Positions 27,792 to 37,771 of a DNA stretch of 64,000 bases are shown piece after piece. The notes below the pieces were generated by a model that was not told the origin of the DNA, made no database searches, and saw nothing but the letters and a program-made list of their open reading frames with translations. The DNA comes from Areca catechu (taxonomy: Eukaryota > Streptophyta > Magnoliopsida > Arecales > Arecaceae): contig CM038044.1 in assembly GCA_021397845.1 (NCBI GenBank), positions 102,484,942-102,548,941 of the forward strand, given 5' to 3'. Each line of letters begins with the position of its first letter. The stretch's first letter is position 1. The position numbers and the translations under genes are program-made.

Positions 27792-28901
27792 ATGAAGCTG
27801 AACCTAGCACAGCTCAGGCAGGCAGCAAGGGGGAGGCCAATGAGAGGCTTCCAGGTGAGGAGATCAGATCGGAGGTGGAGGTGTGTGTTGGCATTGCCGT
27901 GCACCCAGGTTAGGAGTAGTGTCCCAATTAAGATAGGTTCTTCCTCAGGGAAGGAACTGGCCTCTCCTGGGAAAGCCATGCCGGCCGGACCATCTAAGAA
28001 GTCAAGCCCGCGAGATGTCGACGGGGTTCTTTCGCACATCGAAGATGCCAAGCCCGCGACTCCGGTCGCAGGAGAAAGGAGTTCTGTGGGGTGTGATACA
28101 CCTGCCACTGGAACCGGGAGACAGGAGTCTAGGAATCCTTTTTCTGCCATCCTTCTTAGGATACAACAGGAAGACTCCGACATGCATGTTACCTGTCAAT
28201 ATTCAGTGGCTAGATTGACTTTGCCTGTGCTCCCTATTCTGCAAGTTTCTCACTGCCTTTCTTTGCTGGAGAAAGGTGCCCATGAATCTATCAGCTTTGG
28301 CGAAGATCTCCGAAGTCGAGTGGCCTCGGCTGTAGTTAAGAAAGATGTTGCCGAAAGGCTTCGGACCACCACAGAAGAGGAGTTGGGCAAGACTGTCACC
28401 TCCAACGACATCCTGAGAAGACAACTAGGGACTCTTCAGGTGCAGGCGGCTGACATAGTAATCATTCTGCAGAAGAAGAGAAGGAAGGTGATCTCTTTCG
28501 AATTATTGCTGAGGGAGACCCTTCGGGACATCGAGGGACTGAAGTCTCATCAGGCCGAGTTGGAGAGAAGGATCGACGAACTGAAGACAAGCCTTTTAGT
28601 GGCCAATCAAAGGGCTGCACAGGCTGAAGAGAGGTCTTCCGATGCCATCGGGGTTTACAAAAGTTCTCAGGCCTTCAAAGGTGAGGCGCGTGAAGCCACC
28701 TTAAAGAGCTACTTTTCGGGTTACGCCGATTACCTAGGTAAAGTTAGGAAACTTTACCCCAGCCTGGACTTATCCTTGGTTGACATTCCAGGGAACGGGT
28801 CTGAAGACTCCAAGGTTCAGTCCGATGTGGCATTGGTGCGTTCCGGCGAAGCTTCGACCCTTACTCCTATTTCGGCTGCTGAAAAGGTCAACAGGGAATA
28901 A
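27792..28901 (+). CDS. Tat-1 antisense ORF 2, 369 residues, open coiled-coil protein
   Basis: This is an uninterrupted ORF antisense to the element. It opens MKLNLAQLRQAARG, closely like the start of antisense ORF 3 (MKFNISELRRMAKK). Residues ~1-150 are basic and Ser/Pro-rich with no known fold. Residues ~170-285 form a long heptad-rich helix (EELGKTV, LRRQL, ELERRIDELKTSL, EERSSDA). The tail KSYFSGYADYLGKVRKLYPSLDLS matches the tail class in the other antisense ORFs (FGYKDCLEKV...FPELDLSSL in Tat-2). It may originally have been spliced, so part of the N-terminal region could be read-through intron. No catalytic motif is seen. It could be a Gag-like or DNA-binding accessory protein, but that is a guess. 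It is the best preserved of the three. Confidence 0.6.
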   Translation: MKLNLAQLRQAARGRPMRGFQVRRSDRRWRCVLALPCTQVRSSVPIKIGSSSGKELASPGKAMPAGPSKKSSPRDVDGVLSHIEDAKPATPVAGERSSVGCDTPATGTGRQESRNPFSAILLRIQQEDSDMHVTCQYSVARLTLPVLPILQVSHCLSLLEKGAHESISFGEDLRSRVASAVVKKDVAERLRTTTEEELGKTVTSNDILRRQLGTLQVQAADIVIILQKKRRKVISFELLLRETLRDIEGLKSHQAELERRIDELKTSLLVANQRAAQAEERSSDAIGVYKSSQAFKGEAREATLKSYFSGYADYLGKVRKLYPSLDLSLVDIPGNGSEDSKVQSDVALVRSGEASTLTPISAAEKVNRE

Positions 28902-29705
28902 AGTTGTTATATTTTCCCTTTCGCTAGTCAATTGTAATGTCTTCCTTTTGGATGAGGATTTTTCCTCGAAATAAATGGTTTATTTTTTCTAAGCCAGTTT
29001 CTTTTGAGTTGATTCTTTTCTGGTGTGATTCCTTTCTGGTGGGTAAGCCGAAGACATGGCCAGTTCGGGGCCGATGTTCCTGGCTTGATTGAAGATGAAC
29101 TCCGAAGCGGGATCGTAATGCCATTGCTGATTTTCCTGGCATAGTTGACCAGATCAGAAAGGACAAGATCGATCCCTTGGATCGAGACTAACCTCATTTG
29201 AGCTGATGTTGATTATCCACCATGATTGTCCTTTCTGCATTGATGGTAGTGCGGTAGCCAGATGTCACCCCATCATTGGTGATTTGTTGGGGGACATCAA
29301 GCATATTTTTTGTCGTCCGTATCGAGTGCATGGATATTCGATCGATTGCATCTCCACGTGTCCTGGGTGCCGCCATGCCCTCCTTTTCCAAGAGGCGGTC
29401 ATTGATGTTGTAACCGTCCAAGGGGGATCATTCTGGATTTGAAGTGCCGACAGTCTCTATCCTCGAGGGCAGTTACTAGCGACTATACCGCTCCCAGAGG
29501 GGCCACCTGGGTTTCGAGGCATCGTTTCGATGCGTGGCACCTTCTGGTAAGCATGGCGAAAGGTGTGGGGCACGTTTTCTTGTGACCGTCAGTGGGCGTG
29601 GGATCCTATTAAATGGGACTTGGCTTTTCCCTTCTAGAGGACATTGAAATATCAAACTTCTATTTCAAAAGTTGTCTTCCCTCTTCTCCTTAGCACATCA
29701 AAAAG
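28902..29705. other. Spacer between antisense ORFs 2 and 3
   Basis: No conserved protein was recognised in about 800 bp. The short ORFs on both strands look like chance. A TATA-like sequence lies at 29606-29615. Confidence 0.4.
29606..29615 (+). promoter_or_regulatory. TATA-like box before antisense ORF 3
   Basis: ctattaaatg lies 91 bp before the ATG at 29706, on the same strand. Confidence 0.35.
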
Positions 29706-31708
29706 ATGAAGTTTAACATTTCTGAACTCCGAAGGATGGCTAAGAAAAGGGCTTCCAGCTCTCAGGCAGAGGGTGAGCCTAGCAGCAAGGCTCACCGGGG
29801 GGACGAGGACGACGATGACCATCAATAAGGGGACATTACCCGTCTGGAGAGAAAGGTATGGGTCCTGGAGGCCAAGGCTCGAATCGCGGAGGCCATCGCG
29901 GAGGCAGAAAAGGACAGGAGAGAGGTGGCAGAAGCCATCGCAAAATTCATGGCATCGTCAACCTTCAAGGATGAGATTGCTGAGGTGGTCCTGGATTCCT
30001 ATCATCGAGGGTTCTGGGAGCATCGGAACAAGGCCTTCCACTTCTATCATCTGAAGGGCCTGGAGAATATTAGGCCCTTCGTCCCCTTCCCTGGTGATGA
30101 GCATGATTCCAGCTTTGAAGAAGAGTCGGAATCCGAATCAAAAGGGAAGTCTGGAGCCTCCCCGTTGTTGACTCCATTATTGATTTTGATGATAAGCAAA
30201 ATGCTTGAGTATAAGTTGAGTACTAATGATTTCTTTGAAGTGTATTTTTATAGAAAAAGGTGCTCATCAATTTGACAAATGTTGTTTGAATGAAGAAGTC
30301 AAAGTTTTAGATAAAGGATCTACTCAAAGAAGACGTGGACAGTTGAGGTTTGCTTGAATGGATACTTAATTTCAATAGAGACTTGATTCAGCGCAAGTTT
30401 AGTTATTAATGTGAAGATCTCAGTGAAGTGTCGACTCAAAGTGTTAACACATGATACCAATTATCGACACATGATAGTAAAGTGTCGACTCAAGCCGAAA
30501 TGCAAAGAATATTTCAAATGGCACGGTTGAAGTGTCAACACATGGACTTAAAGTGTTGATTCAAAGTGTCGATACATGGATCAGCTCATCGCTTGAGATT
30601 TTTTGGTCACAGAACTTGCTGAAGATGAAGATCTGGTGAAGTGTCGACACATGGATACTAAGTATCGACTCAAAGTATCGACTCACCTCAAGAAGTGTTG
30701 ATACATTTGAGATTTCCAGAAAGCTACATTGAAGATTTTTGAACTAGATGTTGACTCAAGAAGTTCAAGTATCGAACTGAAGTGTCGACTCACAACCTGA
30801 AATGTTGATACATCGATTTTTGGAAACCATAACGGCTAGTTTTTCAAATGCAGAACTCATCCCTCTTGGCTCCCAACGGCTAGTTTTTCGTGTCTAATGG
30901 CTAGAAACTGGATTTGAGGCCATGGAAAGGTATTTATATGGTTCAAATCAAATCAAAATAAATATTATTGAAGAGGATGAAAAAGATATAACCAAGAGAG
31001 AAGAAAAGAAGAGCATTCACTCCTATTCATTGAGTTCAACCACTTTCAAGCAAAAGGAAGCCTCCAAGCATTCAAGAGCCTTCAAGAGCATTAAAGATCA
31101 ACCATTCTTGAGCAATCAAAGAGGCTTCATCAAGTTAAAAGCATCACAACAACGAGCTTCAAAGAGATACCTACTTTTTATTAGAAAGCTTTTATTATCT
31201 TTACTTTAAACTATTATTTATTGTAAGGGTTCTTGGTTATCCCGGAAAACCAAAGGAGGTTGGTGGTGAGACTTAAAACCATTTAGGTTCTTGGTTAGCC
31301 TACAAAACCATGTGAGATTTTGACTTGTGAGCCTTATGAAAACAAGTCGGGTTTTGATTAGTGAGCCTGGAAAACTAATCGACTGTAATCGGTTGAGATT
31401 ATAGTGAATTTCCAAGAGGATCTTGGAGAGTGGATGTAGGTGCATTGGATAGCACCAAACCACTATACTTCTTTGTGTTTGTGATTGCTTGTCTCCTTTA
31501 CTTGCTTTTATATTTATTGCTTTATATTTCCACTGCATATTTATTTAAGACCACTTAATTTGCATTCTTAGTACTTTGTTTAAATTGTTGGATTGGATCA
31601 CACACTCTTGCATTCTATCAAATAATTTTTAGAGACCTAATTCATCCCTCCTTTAGGTTGCTTACTGGGCAACACCCGTCCTCTCAGAACTTTGACACCT
31701 CCCGCTAG
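29706..31708 (+). pseudogene. Tat-1 antisense ORF 3, interrupted by a solo LTR
   Basis: The start MKFNISELRRMAKKR resembles antisense ORF 2. An in-frame TAA near 29826 breaks it after an acidic run (DEDDDDHQ). The frame then continues through an Ala/Glu/Arg-rich helix (RLERKVWVLEAKARIAEAIA), ASSTFKDEIAEVVLDSYHRGF and an acidic tail (FEEESESESKGKSGAS). The solo LTR 30166-31674 enters in the codons after this, with CCCGT duplicated. Skipping the insertion and one duplicated target, the frame stays open for several residues to TAG at 31706-31708. The ORF was therefore already broken by a stop, and then by the LTR. It is shorter than ORF 2, apparently a truncated paralogue. Confidence 0.65.
30166..31674 (+). 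mobile_element. Solo LTR, family 2, copy 2 (1,509 bp)
   Basis: Termini TGTTG and CAACA are flanked by the exact duplication CCCGT at 30161-30165 and 31675-31679. It is the reverse-orientation relative of 6024-7512 (for example attgattttgatgat near the start, and an actgggcaaca end). A TATA-like tatttatatgg at about 30929 suggests sense is the plus strand. It carries a diverged array of tgtcgac-type motifs. No internal gene remains. Confidence 0.9.
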
Positions 31709-31997
31709 CATGGAAAGGGGCTGGCAGGTGGATTTTAGATCTGCCTTTCCACTATCTGTTCCTTTTCTTTTTTTTTATAAGGTTTTCGAGAAGCAATGAA
31801 GAAAATATCTTTCTTTCCCTTTCCTTCTTTTTCTGTGAATGGCATATTCTGGGACGTTATGTAGTGTGGGCCTTCATGTATGACTGTCGCATGACAAACT
31901 TATAGAAATATTTGGGGTTTTTCGACAGGATGGGATTGATTAGGCCATCTTGTAAGATGTCTGTTGTTGACAATGTGAGTGGTTTAGACTCACTTCG

Positions 31998-32270
31998 GCA
32001 TGTTTTTGGATTTACCATAGGGTAAGGCATCTGGGCCGTCCCTGTGCCTTTCTATCAAAGTTAAGATAGGCTGATTAGGCCCGCCCCGACGCATCTTCAG
32101 GTTTACCGTAGGGTAGGTTATGCGAACCGTCCATGCACATTCTTTCGTACTCAAGGTAGGCTGATTAGGCTCGCCCCGGTGCATCTTCAGATTCATCGTA
32201 GGGAAGGTCACGTGGACCATCCTTGTGCCTTTGATTATTTGGAAGCCTGATTGGGCTGTCTGTTGCACTC
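31998..32270. repeat. Tandem repeat, about three units of 91-93 bp
   Basis: Units begin near 31998, 32091 and 32182 with gcat.tt..g.tt.acc.taggg and share taggctgattagg and cgccccg blocks. The array lies just after the end of integrase in the element's sense direction. Tat-2 has an unrelated array in the same place (52806-53252). Confidence 0.75.
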
Positions 32271-32416
32271 ATCGGGCATACCGATAAGGTGAGTGGATCA
32301 GACTCACCTTTGCGCCTTTGGTCAATTCCGTTGGACGGATCATTGGTACATTGTTGCACCATTGAGATGGTGGGCTATTTAGACTTGAACAGATTATGAA
32401 AATATATGGGGTATGT

Positions 32417-33592
32417 TTATTGATAGTACTTGCGAAGATTTTGTACATTCCAAGACCGAGGTAGCACAACGCCATCCAAGGTTTCGAGTCGATATGTCCC
32501 TGGGCGTACAACTTTTTCGATTTGGTACGGTCCTTTCCAATTAGGAGAAAGTTTGCCCTGCTCCGTTGGCCTGGATATATCAGTTCTTCGCAGTACCATG
32601 TCCCCAGTATGGAAGGTCTATTCTTTTACCCTAGAATTATAATATTTGGCAACTTTTTGTTGATATGTTGCCATTTTCATTTGGGCCTGGAGTCTGGTAC
32701 TTGGCAGTAGATCCAAGTCCACTCTTCTGCGCTCGGAGTTCTCAGGCTCCTCGTACTTGTTGATTCTTAAAGACTGTAGGATGATTTCGATAGGAAGGAC
32801 TACTTCGATACCGTATGCCAAGTTGAATGGAGATTTGCCGGTGGCTGTCCTCGGGGTCGTCCGGTATGCTCAGAGAATGGATGTTAGCTCTTCGATCCAA
32901 CGTTCCTTGGCAGCATTCAACCGTGTCTTTAGACCATAAAGAATGGTCCAATTCATCACTTCAGCCTCCCCATTAGACTGCGGATGGCCAACGGATGTTA
33001 ACTTGTGTTGTACATGGAACCGAGCATAGAAATCTTTAAACTTGGGGTTGTTAAACTACCTTCCATTATCAGTGATTATAGTATGTGGAATTTCGAACCA
33101 GAAAATGATGGAATTCCTGACAAAATTCTCAACCTTTCCTTCTGTGATGTGAGCCAGTGGTTCGGCCTCGACCTACTTGATAAAGTAGTCGATGGCCACG
33201 ATGAGGAACTTTCTCTACCCGAATGCTGGTGGGAACAGGCCAAGGATATCCATGCCCCACTGGGCGAAAGGCCAGGGTGCCGTCAGCTGGGTCAAATGGC
33301 TCGTCGATTATCTTTGGATATTGGCATATCTCTGGCATTGATCACATCTTTGTACAAAGTCGGCCGAGTTCTTTTGAATGGAGGGCCAATAGTATCCCTA
33401 GCGTATTATCTTATACGCCAAGGATCTGCCCCCCAGGTGATCTCCACATATGCATTCATGGACTTCCCTTAGGACATAGTCGGCATCTGATGGCCCCAAA
33501 CACTTCAGCAGAGGTTGGAGGAATGATCTTTTATAGAGGGTCCCATCTAAAATGATATACTGGGATGCCATCCAGCGGGTCTTTTTGGCCTC
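32417..33592 (-). pseudogene. Tat-1 integrase
   Basis: Read on the minus strand it starts at EAKKTRWMASQY. The zinc-binding HHCC region follows (VHECICGDHLGG ... CDQCQRYAN). The DDE core is visible as WGMDILG, IITDNGR and HPQSNGEAE, then LWAYRTTPR. The C-terminal domain reads KLSPNWKGPYQIEKVV and PRSWNVQNLRKYY, with the end at 32417. Integrase inserts the element cDNA into chromosomes. This copy has several in-frame stops (after KIIR and after IQR, among others). The segment from 32693 to 33592 is repeated in reverse at 33951-34846. Confidence 0.88.
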
Positions 33593-34846
33593 TGGATATA
33601 ACCAGATTCGAATGGATCCCCAAGACGAGGAAAAGATAGCCTTCGTCACCAATAAAGGCCTTTACTCCTACAAAATGATGCCGTTTGGGCTCAAGAATGC
33701 TGGGGCGACATTCCAAAGATTGATTAACAAAGTGTTCAAGAAACAATTGAAGAAAAACATGGAGACCTACATCGACGACATGATCGTTAAAAGCCTCCTT
33801 AAAGAAAAACACATTAAGGACATGGAAGAATCGTTCGGTGCCTTGCGATACCACCACATGAAGCTGAACCCAATGAAATGTGCCTTCGGGATAACATCAG
33901 GCAAGTTCTTGGGGTTCCTCGTTACTAAACGAGGGATCGAGGATAAAGTAGAGGCCAAAAAGACCCGCTTGATGGCATCCCAGTATGTCATTTTAGACGG
34001 GACCTTCTACAAAAGATCGTTCTCCCAACCTCTGCTGAAGTGTTTGGGGCCATCAGATGCCGATTATGCCCTAAGGAAAGTCCACGAAGGCATATGCGGA
34101 GATCACCTGGGAGGCAGATCCTTGGCATATAAGATAATATGCCAGGGATACTATTGGCCCTCCATTCAAAAGGACTCGACCGACTTTGTACGAAGATATG
34201 ATCAATGCCAGAGGTATGCCAATGTCCAAAGACAACCGGCGAGCCATTTGACCCAACTGACGGTACCCTGGCCCTTTGCCCAGTGGGGCATGGATATCAT
34301 TGGTCCATTCCCACCAACATCCGGGCAGAGAAAGTTTCTCATCGTGGCCATCGACTACTTTACCAAGTGGGTCGGTCGAACCACTGGCTCCATCACAGAA
34401 GGCAAGTCGAGAATTTTGTCAGGAATTCCACCATATTCTAGTTTGAAATTCCACATACTATAATCACTGATAATGGAAGGCAGTTTGACAACCCCAAGTT
34501 TAAATATTTCTATGCTGCATACCATGTGCAATATAGGTTGACGTCCGTTGGCCATCCGCAGTCTAATGGGGAGGCTGAAGTGACGAATCAGACCATTCTT
34601 CATGGTCTGAAGACATGGTTGAACACTGCCAAGGGACTTTGTGCCGAAAAGTTGACATCCGTTCTCTGGGCATACCGGACGACCCCGAGGATGGCCACTG
34701 ACGAATCTCCGTTCAACTTGGCATATGGTACCGAAGCAGTCCTTCCTATGAAAATCATCCTATAGTCTTTAAGAATCGACAAGTACGAGGAGCCTAAGAA
34801 CTCCGAGCACAGAAGAGTGGAGTTGGATATACTGCCGAGTACCAGG
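33593..34846 (+). pseudogene. Inverted fragment: reverse transcriptase joined to integrase
   Basis: 33593-33950 encodes the end of an RT palm and its following part on the plus strand: GYNQIRMDPQDEEKIAF, MMPFGLKNAGATFQRL, the catalytic YIDD in METYIDDMIVKS, and SGKFLGFLV. At about 33951 it changes directly to integrase (EAKKTRLMASQY, HHCC finger, WGMDIIG), with RNase H missing. After a frameshift near 34380 it continues through ITDNGRQFDN, HPQSNGEAE and LWAYRTTPR to about 34846. Orientation is opposite to the host element, so this is an inverted duplication or a piece of a sister element. A deletion within the piece explains the loss of RNase H. Confidence 0.85.
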
Positions 34847-35015
34847 TGGGGCATTCGCCAGGTGGGGCATCTGCCACACTGCCAGAGGACAAAGCAGAGG
34901 CCAAAAAGACCCACTGGATGGCATCCCAGTATGTCATTTTAGACAGGACCCACTATAAAAGATCGTTCTTCCAACCTCTGCTGAAGTGTTTGGGGCCATC
35001 AGATGCCGACTATAC
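34847..35015 (+). pseudogene. Third copy of the integrase N-terminal fragment
   Basis: 34894-35013 encodes AEAKKTHWMASQYVILD...LKCLGPSDADY on the plus strand, the third copy of this segment. It runs straight into the reverse of gag near 35014. Just before it, 34846-34885 repeats ccaggtggggcat, which also occurs inverted in gag near 35955-35970; this may have guided the rearrangement. Confidence 0.7.
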
Positions 35016-36158
35016 CCACCTGGGGCTTGTTGAGTGCAGGGAGGCCTTGTCCCCTGCTGTTCTTCTTCTTCAAGAGGGGCTTCCCTTCGGCTAACCGCCG
35101 ATTCGCCACTTGCTCTTCAGCGTCGGCGTACTTCTGAGCTCTCGACAAGAGCTCAGCGTAGCTTTTGGAGAACTTTTTGTCCAGGAAAAAAGTGAGCCTA
35201 GACGTATGGAGCCCCTTTTTTAATGCAGACATGGCCACGTGCTCATTGAGATCGGGGATCTTGAGCGTAGTCGAGTTGAATCTAGAGATGTAATCTCACA
35301 GACTTTCTCCTTCATTCTGCTGAAGGAAGAACAAGGTATCCATGTTGCGGGGGGTCTTGCGGCAGGTCCTGAAATGCAAGACAAATAATTTTTCTAGCTC
35401 AGAAAAAGAATCGATGGTACCTAGGCATATGCTCGAGTACCACATCCGAGCGGCTTTCTTCAGAGTGGCCGGGAATGCAAGGCAATACAGCGCATCCGAA
35501 ACCCCTTGAATCATCCTGTGGGCTTTGAAACTATCCAAGTGATCAAGTTGATCAGTGGTGCCGTCATAGGGCTCCATTTGAGGGACCCTAAAGTACCGGA
35601 GAACGACTTCGGCCATGATGCAAGCGATGTACAGAGGGCGCAGTTCACATGCCATGAGATCACCGTGGCTCCTCTGCTCCTGAAGCTTCGTAACCTCCGA
35701 TTCGAGGGCCTTGAGCTTCCCTTCATAATCAGGGCGGACCTCCTTCGTAGGTCCTTTTCAGGAGTAGAGTCTTCGGAGAAAATAGAGGGAGATTGCCTAG
35801 GCCTCTTTCCTCTTCGCCGCGAATCGGTAGGTCTAGGCATTCTTGAGCTTCGGCCCTCAGGAGAGGGTCGAAGACGGAGGGAAAGATGGGTGGACCCCTC
35901 TCGAGGGGCTCTTTTTCTCCGAGATTGAGAACTATGTCTAGAGGTGGCTGGCAGATGCCCCACCTGGTGGAAGGCTTTGTCTTGAAAGTTCTGAACCATA
36001 GCTGTGAGAGCGTTGACCTGGTTCAGGAGAGTTTCGAAATATTGCTATCCCATGACAAGTGTGGGAGGTGGAACATCGTTCCCTACCGGAGGTTCACCCC
36101 CTTGGGAGGGAACGCGACTTCGACTTGTTGAGGCGTTCTGAGTCTTTCCTCTAGCCAT
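35016..36158 (-). pseudogene. Tat-1 gag
   Basis: The ATG at 36158-36156 opens MARGKTQNAS, matching MAKGRAQNTS of Tat-2. An early stop follows near 36047 (VMG then stop). The capsid part in a shifted frame reads VPQMEPYDGTTDQLDHLDSF, FPATLKKAARMWY, LFVLHFRTCRKTPRNMDTLF and MSALKKGLHTSRLTFFLDKKF. Gag normally assembles the virus-like particle in the cytoplasm. The 3' part, with the zinc knuckle and protease, is replaced by the inverted integrase fragment at about 35015. Confidence 0.82.
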
Positions 36159-36212
36159 TGGAGACTCCTTACTCTTCCCTTTTTTCTTAAGGAGGGGAGC
36201 TAACAGTAGATG

Positions 36213-37771
36213 TGATGCGGGACCGTACACTCTAATATCAAGATCGGTGTCGGAACGTGATCATTAAGAAATGTCTCTAGATTAGGATGTCCAATTTAAC
36301 CTAATTAAATAGAAATAACCAGCAAAACAATTGGGTCAGGTTATCAAAGTGGATCTCACCCGAAAACATGGAATCTCACGAAAGTTGGAAGAGGGAGATC
36401 GTCCTGAGATTGTCCAAAATCCGGACCAGTAGTTCACGAGCGAGGTGGATCAGAAGCCGTTGGACCTGGAATACCAAAAGATTAATAATCCCAAATCAAA
36501 ATTAATAAAAATTCCAATGCTTTGAGATCTGTGCTCTGAGATCCGTGAGACTTTGAGATCGGTGTGCCTCTGGGATTCGTGCAGTGCAAAAAAGAAAACA
36601 ATCGGCAGCAACGAACGTGATTGCTTTCACGTTCGTGCTGAAGCTTTTCTTCTCCATAGTTCACACCAAGAAACAGGGGAGGCCGGGGCTTGCGACTGGG
36701 TTCGCCGGCGACGGTACTGGGTGGCAGACGGTGGAGATCGGCTGGAGGGAGGGAGATCCGGTGGCCGTGGAGGACACGACAGCGGAGGAGTTCGGCTGCA
36801 GCGACGGTGACGCGTGGGAAACCGACGGTCGGAAGGGAGGAAGACACCGACGGTAGGCTTCGCGTGGAGGCCGGCGGTGGAGGCGGCTGGCGATGGCGGA
36901 GCGGAGAAATTCTGGAGGGAGGCTTGCGGCGGAGGCGGCTGGCGACGTCGGGCGGATCTGCGACACGGGAAGACTTCGGCTTGCACGGGTGGAGGAGAGA
37001 TCCGGTGGGATGTTGCCGGTGACGGGGCTGGGCTGTGACAGCGGTGGTCTCGGTGGTGGACGGTGGCTGTGGAGGACACGGCGGCAGGGTCTTCGGCTGT
37101 GGAGGGCACGGCTGCAGGGTTATCGACCGTGGAGCGCACGGCTGCAGGAAATTTGCTGACGGACTCCGGTGGCTGGAGGCGACGGGCGGGAACGAAGGGC
37201 GACTCCGGTGGAGTGGACACCCCACGATGGGCGCTAGCAGGGCGTCGGCTTGCACGGACGGAGGAGACGGACGGGGCGGTCGGTTGCGTTAGCTTCACGG
37301 ATGGCTTCGGCTGGGAGGATCCGGGAAGATGTACGATGGAAGAATAAGGAGAAATGGGGTAGAGAATAAGGGGAAGAGAGGAAGAACCAGGAAGAAGAAG
37401 AAGGAGGAGAAAATCAGAAGAGAAGAATGGAAAGGGAAGAGGGTCGGGACACACCCAAGGTTTCTCAAAATATTTTCTTCGCTGTCTTTTTAATCAAGAA
37501 TATGATCTTAAATAAATCTAAAACAAGAAACTATCGCTAAAGCTAAATCCCTAAATAATCTCAAAATAATCGGAACTATAAGAGATTCCGATAACCCTAA
37601 ATAAAACTAATCTCCGATTCGGAGATATCCCAAATCCCACGTACACCCATAATAAAAAAAAATAAAAAAAAATAAAAAATACATCAAGATCCGTACTGGG
37701 CTGGCACCGAGATCTGGGCTGGCTGCTGGGTCTGGACTGGCTGGATCTGAACTGGCTCAATGTCCCCATCA
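36213..37771 (-). repeat. 3' LTR of the Gag-chromodomain element
   Basis: 1,559 bp. It is GC-rich in the middle with long spurious Pro/Arg-rich ORFs on both strands. Its sense-strand start (37771 downwards) encodes the last 29 codons of the Gag-chromodomain ORF. Confidence 0.93.

Noticed and set aside
26329..28901. Coiled-coil ORFs as host structural genes
   Set aside because: They lie between integrase and the LTR of a Tat element, and Tat-2 has the homologue in the same antisense position.
36482..37454. Long Pro/Ser/Arg-rich ORFs (up to 275 residues) on both strands, repeated at 39704-40513
   Set aside because: They lie in the two LTRs of the nested element, overlap in several frames, and have only low-complexity composition. 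GC-rich LTR sequence gives such ORFs by chance.
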